From NCBI GenBank assembly GCA_964345225.1, contig CAYFQB010000011.1, positions 26,620-90,619 on the forward strand: a DNA stretch of 64,000 bases, read 5' to 3'. The position numbers and the translations under genes are program-made. Shown here in pieces: positions 60,032 through 64,000 of the stretch. Source of the DNA: CAYFQB01 sp964345225 (GTDB taxonomy: Bacteria; Nitrospirota; Thermodesulfovibrionia; Thermodesulfovibrionales; UBA6898). The first letter of the stretch is position 1; each line of letters starts with the position of its first letter. Under the pieces are notes generated by a model. The model did not search any database and was not told the DNA's origin. It saw only the letters and a program-made list of their open reading frames with translations.

Positions 60032-60409
60032 ATGATATACGGAATAGGGATAGACATCATAAAGATTGATAGAATGAGAACTACCGTAGACAGATGGGGT
60101 AAAAAGTTTCTCCAGAGAGTATTTACGGAAAACGAGATTGCTTACTGCTATGAAAAGAAAGAGCCTTATATGTCACTTTCTGTTAGATTTGCGGCAAAAG
60201 AGGCACTTATAAAGGCAATAGGCTCTGAGATACCTGTATCTCTTATGGATATTGAGGTTATGAATTATGGCAATGGACGTCCTTATATCAGAACAAAAGG
60301 ACGTCTTAAAAGCTTTATCGAAGAAAAGTCAATAAAAACAATACATTTAAGCCTGACTCATGAACGTGATTATGGTGTTGCATGTGTAGTACTAGAGGGC
60401 CGAAAATGA
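60032..60409 (+). CDS. acpS: Holo-[acyl-carrier-protein] synthase
   Basis: 125 aa. The ATG at 60032 is chosen by 'acggag' 5 bases upstream and the family start 'MIYGIGIDIIKIDRMR'. 'RFAAKEALIKAIG' carries the Mg-binding Glu, and 'IHLSLTHERDYGVACVVLE' is the C-terminal motif. It transfers phosphopantetheine from CoA to ACP. The stop overlaps the nnrD ATG (ATGA). An open frame runs 14 codons further upstream but is not needed. Confidence 0.95.
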   Translation: MIYGIGIDIIKIDRMRTTVDRWGKKFLQRVFTENEIAYCYEKKEPYMSLSVRFAAKEALIKAIGSEIPVSLMDIEVMNYGNGRPYIRTKGRLKSFIEEKSIKTIHLSLTHERDYGVACVVLEGRK

Positions 60410-61956
60410 AAGTCGTAAGTGCCGAAGAGATGCGCAATATTGATAAAAAAACCATCGAAGGAATTGGAATTCCAGGTTCTGTTCTCATGGAAAGGGCAGG
60501 GCTTGCTGTATCAAATAAGATAAAAGAACTTTTTGACAGAAAAAAAGTCATAGTGCTTTCAGGCGGTGGGAACAACGGGGGAGACGGTATTGTTGTGGCA
60601 AGAAATCTTTTTAACTGGGGATGGAACGTAAAGGTGCTGTTGATGCTAAAAGAGGACAAGTTAAGTCCTGACTGCCTGGCACAGTACAGGATAGCAAAGC
60701 AGATTGGAGTGCCTGTCGAGTTCAGAACGAGCATAAATGAAAAGGATTTACACGGTGCAATAACAGTTGATGCCCTTCTTGGCACCGGAATTAATAAACA
60801 GGTAACCTCCCCGATGTCTAATGTAATAGAGTTCCTCAATAAATCAGATGTCAGCGTTGTTTCTGTTGATATACCTTCAGGCATTTCATCAGATAATGCA
60901 CAGGTGATGGGTGAGGCGGTCAGGGCAGATTACACCGTGACTTTTGGTCTTCCCAAGATAGGGCATATACTTTACCCGGGCGCAGAATATACAGGGAAAT
61001 TAGTTATAGAGGACATCGGATTCCCTGAAGAACTTCTAAACTCTGAAATTCTCAAAGTCCAGACAATTGAGAAGACAGATGCAGCATTATTAATACCGGA
61101 AAGATCAAGATATTCCCACAAAGGTGACTATGGCCATGTCCTGATAGTTGCAGGGTCAAGAGGCAAGACAGGCGCAGCAATGATGGCAGCAAGGGCCTGT
61201 CTGAGGTCAGGTGCAGGGATGGTCACTTTAGGAGTTCCTGAAACTCTTCTGAATGTATTTCATGAAAGGGTGACAGAAGAGATGACCCTACCTCTTAATG
61301 ATAACGGCAATGGCATTCTCTCTGATAAGGCATATTCAGAAATAATCGGTTTCTTAAATGAAAAGGCCGATGTACTTGCAATAGGACCAGGTCTGACATC
61401 AAACAGGAGCATCACTAATTTATTAAAAAATCTGCTCGAAACAGTGACTGTTCCCATGGTTCTTGATGCCGATGCCATAAATTCAATCGCAGGTGAAAAA
61501 GATGTTTTCAGAAATCTAAAAGCACCTGTAATACTTACACCTCATATAGGTGAAATGGCAAGGATATTAGGTCAGAAGTCAAAATTCAAAGTTATAAAGT
61601 CTGAAATAGAAGGTAACAGGGTTAATACCTCAGTATCCTTTACAAAAGAGACGGGTACGTATCTTGTGCTTAAAGGAGCGCCAACGGTTATTTCAGAACC
61701 TGAGGGAAGGGTTTTTATAAATACAACCGGAAATCCCGGAATGGCTACAGCAGGCTCAGGAGATGTCTTAACGGGTATGATAGCAGCTTTCCTTGGACAG
61801 GGCCTTTCACCTGTTGATGCCTCAGTTCTTGGGGTTTATATGCACGGGCTCTCCGGAGATATTGCATCCTCGGAAATAGGAATGCATTCTCTCATTGCTT
61901 CAGACATAATAGAGAAACTGCCCGATGCCTTCGCCTTTCTTAAAAATAATGAATAG
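60406..61956 (+). CDS. nnrD: Bifunctional NAD(P)H-hydrate epimerase / ADP-dependent dehydratase
   Basis: 516 aa from the ATG at 60406. The N-terminal YjeF epimerase domain (1-210) has 'VLSGGGNNGGDGIVVARNL' and 'VSVDIPSGISSDNAQV'. The C-terminal ribokinase-like dehydratase domain (225-510) has 'VAGSRGKTGAAMMAARACLR', 'VLDADAINSI' and 'NPGMATAGSGDVLTGMIAAF'. It repairs hydrated NAD(P)H. The start overlaps the acpS stop by 4 bp, and the end overlaps pgeF by 8 bp. Confidence 0.96.
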   Translation: MKVVSAEEMRNIDKKTIEGIGIPGSVLMERAGLAVSNKIKELFDRKKVIVLSGGGNNGGDGIVVARNLFNWGWNVKVLLMLKEDKLSPDCLAQYRIAKQIGVPVEFRTSINEKDLHGAITVDALLGTGINKQVTSPMSNVIEFLNKSDVSVVSVDIPSGISSDNAQVMGEAVRADYTVTFGLPKIGHILYPGAEYTGKLVIEDIGFPEELLNSEILKVQTIEKTDAALLIPERSRYSHKGDYGHVLIVAGSRGKTGAAMMAARACLRSGAGMVTLGVPETLLNVFHERVTEEMTLPLNDNGNGILSDKAYSEIIGFLNEKADVLAIGPGLTSNRSITNLLKNLLETVTVPMVLDADAINSIAGEKDVFRNLKAPVILTPHIGEMARILGQKSKFKVIKSEIEGNRVNTSVSFTKETGTYLVLKGAPTVISEPEGRVFINTTGNPGMATAGSGDVLTGMIAAFLGQGLSPVDASVLGVYMHGLSGDIASSEIGMHSLIASDIIEKLPDAFAFLKNNE

Positions 61957-62626
61957 ACTTATCTTTCCTGACATAATCAAAAACCATGTCACAGCATTTT
62001 TTACACAAAAAGACACCGGTGCTGATCTCGATTACATAAGCAAAATTTTTAAAATAAGAAAAGACAATATATACATGCCAATACAGAAACATACGGGTAG
62101 AATCGTCTTCATTGAGCCTTCATTTAAAAGAAAGATTGCAGATGCTGCGCTCACAAAGGAGAAAGGTATTCTGCTCGGTGTTCAGGTGGCTGACTGCGTG
62201 CCTATTCTTATGTATGAAATAAAAGAAGGTGTATCAGGTGTAGTCCATGCCGGCTGGAGGGGTACATCGGAAGCTATATTGAAAAAAACAATCCTGGCAA
62301 TAAAAGAAAAATATTCCGGAAGACCCGAAAACATTATGATTGCCATTGGCCCGAGTATCCGGGGATGCTGTTATGAAGTTGATCATGATGTGCTCAGTGC
62401 TGTAAGACAGGCAACAGGGGAGGGGGAATATTTCAGTGAAAAGAGTCACAAATATTGCCTTGATCTTGCTGCTGCTAATAAATATCAGGCCTTAAGTATG
62501 AAGATTCCCGAATCAAATATATGGATTTCCGATGAATGCACCTTCTGCTCCAATGAGAAGTTTTACTCCTACAGATATGCCAGAGGTCCAACAGGCAGGC
62601 AGGGCGGGTTTATAGGGAGAATATAA
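61949..62626 (+). CDS. pgeF: Peptidoglycan editing factor PgeF (YfiH/laccase-domain multicopper-like)
   Basis: 225 aa. I take the ATG at 61949, overlapping the nnrD stop by 8 bp; an ATG at 61925 is also possible. 'QVADCVPILMYE', 'GVVHAGWRGTSEAIL' and 'IGPSIRGCCYEVD' contain the conserved Cys and His residues of the DUF152 family. Members clear mis-incorporated peptidoglycan precursors or act as purine-nucleoside enzymes. It ends the pdxJ-acpS-nnrD-pgeF run. Confidence 0.92.
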   Translation: MNRLIFPDIIKNHVTAFFTQKDTGADLDYISKIFKIRKDNIYMPIQKHTGRIVFIEPSFKRKIADAALTKEKGILLGVQVADCVPILMYEIKEGVSGVVHAGWRGTSEAILKKTILAIKEKYSGRPENIMIAIGPSIRGCCYEVDHDVLSAVRQATGEGEYFSEKSHKYCLDLAAANKYQALSMKIPESNIWISDECTFCSNEKFYSYRYARGPTGRQGGFIGRI

Positions 62627-62652
62627 TTCAGGATAAATATCAAGAAAAGCGT

Positions 62653-62675
62653 TATCTGTTAAACAGACTTTTTAT
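62653..62675 (+). terminator. Weak hairpin after pgeF
   Basis: tctgt/acaga arms (62655-62667) with a short loop are followed by ctttttatt. Short stem, so low confidence as a terminator. A second small palindrome (cccctaaagggg, near 62708) lies downstream. Confidence 0.35.
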
Positions 62676-62859
62676 TATATGTAATTCATAACATATCAGA
62701 TTCCACCCCTAAAGGGGACTAATTAATTTGTAAATTGTTTACTAAGATAATTAAAATAAAAACTGATTAACAATACTGTTACCGCAATTACCCGAAGCAT
62801 AATTTAGGAAAAATAGTTTATTTTTTGGTGATTTTAAACTAAAAAAAGGGGGAAATCAG

Positions 62860-63354
62860 ATGAAACATACAGTTAAAGGCATGCAATATTGTTTTACTAT
62901 TTTAGTTTTTATTTTGATTGTGTTTGGACCTGCGAGTTCACCTGGAGCTGATATATATACAACTGAAGAATTGGACTTTTTAGACCCAGCACCTGACATT
63001 AAGGTAAACGGATCAGATGGGCCTTTAACAGTTAGCATATTTGATCCTGTTTCGATTACAGTAAGTCTCAATCCTGGTCTTAAAATAGGACAGAATGCTG
63101 ATTGGTTTATTATTGCAGAGTTGAATATCGGGCCTTTCAGTCAGTATTTTTCCATAATCTATCCCGACCATATAGTCCCTGGAGTCAAACCTTTTATACA
63201 ATTCCGTCTCTTTCCCCTGCCTGATACCGAAGTATATAATGGATATATACCTATCGGTAACTGGATTTTTCATTTTGGTGTAGATAATAATGCAGACGGT
63301 AAAGTTGACTGGACCTGGACTGATTCGGTGAATGTATTTGTAGTAGAGTTTTGA
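62860..63354 (+). CDS. Secreted hypothetical protein
   Basis: 164 aa. A signal peptide of about 29 residues ('FTILVFILIVFGPASSPGA') precedes a beta-rich mature part: 'PLTVSIFDPVSITVSLNPGL' and 'NWIFHFGVDNNADGKVDWTW'. The latter holds a 'DNNADGKVD' stretch resembling a calcium-binding loop. I do not recognise a family, though similar short secreted proteins occur near adhesin-like genes in sediments bacteria. Strong Shine-Dalgarno ('aaagggggaa') before the ATG. Monocistronic. Confidence 0.65.
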   Translation: MKHTVKGMQYCFTILVFILIVFGPASSPGADIYTTEELDFLDPAPDIKVNGSDGPLTVSIFDPVSITVSLNPGLKIGQNADWFIIAELNIGPFSQYFSIIYPDHIVPGVKPFIQFRLFPLPDTEVYNGYIPIGNWIFHFGVDNNADGKVDWTWTDSVNVFVVEF

Positions 63355-63522
63355 AATATTGAAGGGGGCACCTCTGCCACTTCTTTTTAAATCCATCAAA
63401 AATATCTGGATAACTGAGTATCTTGAAAAAGCCTCTTGAAAATAAACGTTTATAACACTTGTCAGGCATTCTTAATATTTTACATTGTCTTTTAACCCAA
63501 TTTTTTTGTATTTTAAAACATT

Positions 63523-63610
63523 GCCGGAGTGGCGGAATTGGTAGACGCAAGGGACTTAAAATCCCTCGGTCGATTCGACTGTGCCGGTTCGAGTCCGGCC
63601 TCCGGCACCA
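63523..63610 (+). tRNA. tRNA-Leu (anticodon UAA)
   Basis: 88 bases including an encoded CCA. The acceptor gccggag pairs with ctccggc. The anticodon stem aggga/tccct encloses the loop cttaaaa, giving anticodon TAA (reads UUA). A long class-II variable arm (gtcg/cgac) and the T-loop ttcgagt follow, all as expected for tRNA-Leu. Confidence 0.97.
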
Positions 63611-63755
63611 ATACTGTCAATGGTTTGCTGAGATTTTGATGTTTTCATTATGACTGTTAAACTTCTTTTAGATACCCTATAGATACCCCATTTAAGTTGC
63701 CAAAAGGTATCGTATAACTTATGAGAAAAACAATAAGAAGTAAAAAGGTCAGCCC

Positions 63756-63885
63756 TTGACTTGTGACATTTATCTTAACAATCATTTTTTTCTCTATCCC
63801 TATCCATTTGTTTTATTGTCTTTTAAACATCCTCTATACGGCTCATTAGATCAATCTATAACTATTATCCTTTGTCACAAGTCAA
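63756..63885. repeat. Inverted repeat flanking about 104 bp downstream of tRNA-Leu
   Basis: A perfect 13-bp inverted repeat, ttgacttgtgaca (63756-63768) and tgtcacaagtcaa (63873-63885). It is followed at once by 'caggctgttgaaaaacta', a sequence type often seen at insertion-sequence ends. The enclosed bases hold no ORF. The stretch 63611-64000 otherwise shows nothing I can support. It may be a small non-autonomous element or the edge of an IS or island that continues past the window. Confidence 0.55.
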
Positions 63886-64000
63886 CAGGCTGTTGAAAAA
63901 CTAAGTTTTTACAAAGCAATCTCTGTAATCAAAACGGCTTTTCTTGGTATTCTGATATAACCAGGTAAATATCAATATCAATACATTAATTAAAGCCGGT

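Noticed and set aside
1..64000. CRISPR arrays, rRNA genes, prophage genes or complete insertion sequences
   Set aside because: I looked for regularly spaced repeats, rRNA segments, transposases and phage genes and found none.

Overview
The window is about 40% G+C bacterial chromosome, densely coded, with short operons on both strands. It carries corrinoid-dependent methyl transfer, a DsrMK/HdrD-type membrane iron-sulfur reductase pair, [NiFe]-hydrogenase maturation genes, a molybdate-type transporter, type IV pilus retraction and c-di-GMP signalling. This points to an anaerobic, sulfur- or hydrogen-metabolising Gram-negative with a Wood-Ljungdahl-like C1 metabolism. Nitrospirota (Thermodesulfovibrionia-like) or Desulfobacterota are my best guesses. 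This is inference from gene content; no rRNA or other decisive marker is present.

Layout. 0-4 kb: hflKC, a CMD-family protein and a MOT1-type transporter. 4-5.5 kb: an asparagine-synthetase-like protein that lacks the amidotransferase cysteine. 5.9-15.5 kb: a glycine betaine/quaternary-amine ABC importer followed by a MetH-activation protein, two MttB-superfamily methyltransferases, a methyl-THF methyltransferase, a corrinoid protein and a SAM methyltransferase. Together these look like a methylated-amine demethylation module. 15.7-19.5 kb: ArsC, PhoH and an ABC-2 exporter. 19.5-26 kb: an accessory, partly decaying region. It holds two damaged GNAT genes, a leuA remnant, a PilZ protein, and a secreted GH39-like glycosidase behind two tandem c-di-GMP-I riboswitches, each with its own terminator. 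The glycosidase is followed by a broken fibronectin-III-like tail.

26-40 kb: mostly housekeeping genes on the minus strand (glutaminyl cyclase, ABC1 kinase and phasin, alaS, recX, pilT, recA, thpR, pncC, pgpA, RDD, OsmC) and a membrane GGDEF protein. 40-51 kb: htpX, a Ca2+-type P-ATPase, purC, TPR, ribD, hypAB, lemA and TPM genes. 51.5-62.6 kb: the dsrMK-like pair, hypF-hypD-hypE without hypC, then pdxJ-acpS-nnrD-pgeF. The window ends with a secreted hypothetical protein, tRNA-Leu(UAA) and an inverted repeat resembling a mobile-element edge.

The most interesting local system is the c-di-GMP circuit: double riboswitch control of a PslG-like glycosidase, with a PilZ protein next door and a GGDEF protein in the same window. 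Second is the two-MttB corrinoid module coupled to a betaine-type importer. Two dispersed repeat families also occur: a 101-bp double hairpin in two copies, and G/A-rich 'gtaagga'-type tracts at gene ends that seem to have invaded the P-ATPase gene in frame.
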